Part shown: piece by piece, positions 43,552-43,596 of the stretch
How the letters are laid out: each line of letters opens with the position of its first letter
Numbering within the stretch: the first letter of the stretch is position 1
Translations under genes and position numbers: made by a program
The notes under the pieces: model-generated
What the model was told of the DNA's origin: nothing
The model's input: only the letters and a program-made list of their open reading frames with translations
Databases searched by the model: none
Assembly: GCF_001696685.1 (NCBI RefSeq)
Contig: NZ_MBFG01000012.1
Span: 1-43,596 of the forward strand
Direction of reading: 5' to 3'
Length of the DNA stretch: 43,596 bases
Source: Nosocomiicoccus ampullae
Lineage (GTDB): Bacteria > Bacillota > Bacilli > Staphylococcales > Salinicoccaceae

Positions 43552-43596
43552 TATAATTTAGTTACCAACAAAAATTAACAGGGAGAGAATACAAAT
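43552..43596 (+). promoter_or_regulatory. Promoter and ribosome site of the next gene (cut by the window)
   Basis: An extended -10 (TGTTATAAT, TATAAT 43552-43557) and GGGAGAG (43581-43587) lead to AT at the window end, probably the first bases of an ATG at 43595. In staphylococci fba (fructose-bisphosphate aldolase) follows pyrG; that identity is only inferred. Confidence 0.65.

Overview
The window looks like chromosomal DNA of a low-GC Gram-positive coccus of the Staphylococcaceae. I would place it near Nosocomiicoccus, Jeotgalicoccus, Salinicoccus or Macrococcus rather than Staphylococcus aureus, but the genus is a guess. The evidence is the staphylococcal type II pantothenate kinase, the rpoE-pyrG order with a B. 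subtilis-type pyrG leader, the SirTM/macrodomain/GcvH-L/LplA operon, csoR-copA-copZ, MocR/PdxR divergent from pdxS, two BCCT betaine-type transporters and AGGAGG-type ribosome sites with many TTG and GTG starts. I see no tRNA, rRNA, phage, insertion sequence or CRISPR array.

Layout. 1-3.6 kb: a start-less hsdS fragment running left off the window, divergent from a full type I restriction hsdR. 3.6-9.7 kb: a metallophosphoesterase; three DUF1307-type lipoprotein genes, the first broken by an in-frame stop; a thioesterase; a partly deleted segmental duplication of that area; and a BCCT transporter. 9.7-14.1 kb: a membrane-anchored lethal-factor-like (ATLF/M34) protease and the copper operon csoR-copA-copZ behind a CsoR-type operator. 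14.1-14.7 kb: a gene-free 235-bp tandem repeat. 14.7-19.9 kb: a CNNM/CorC-type membrane protein with a second phosphoesterase, then an enolase-superfamily MenC/N-acylamino acid racemase divergent from an M20 amidohydrolase and an SDR. 20-24.8 kb: pdxS divergent from pdxR, a lipoprotein, and an MhqO/MhqD-like quinone-stress pair. 24.8-27.9 kb: a HAD phosphatase, an acetamidase/formamidase, a GNAT and a MazEF/PemIK-type toxin-antitoxin pair. 27.9-31.7 kb: a SAM-I (S-box) riboswitch ahead of metN-metI-metQ and an aminotransferase. 32.0-32.4 kb: a 122-bp tandem repeat between convergent genes. 32.4-37.9 kb: the lipoylation/ADP-ribosylation operon (luciferase-like monooxygenase, GcvH-L, zinc macrodomain, SirTM, LplA) with a divergent Old-Yellow-Enzyme gene. 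37.9-43.6 kb: an orphan ABC ATPase, coaW, a second BCCT transporter, rpoE and pyrG, ending at the start of one more gene.

Most notable observation. CTP synthase has Ser at position 382, where the family has the catalytic glutaminase Cys, and Gln at 359, where lid L11 has an Arg important for GTP activation of glutaminase. The rest of the enzyme is intact. In the same window pdxS has no pdxT glutaminase partner beside it, and its N-terminal PdxT-facing helix departs from the family consensus. Both point to synthesis from free ammonia instead of glutamine, and an acetamidase/formamidase that would release ammonia is encoded nearby. The residues are directly visible; the physiological link is inference.
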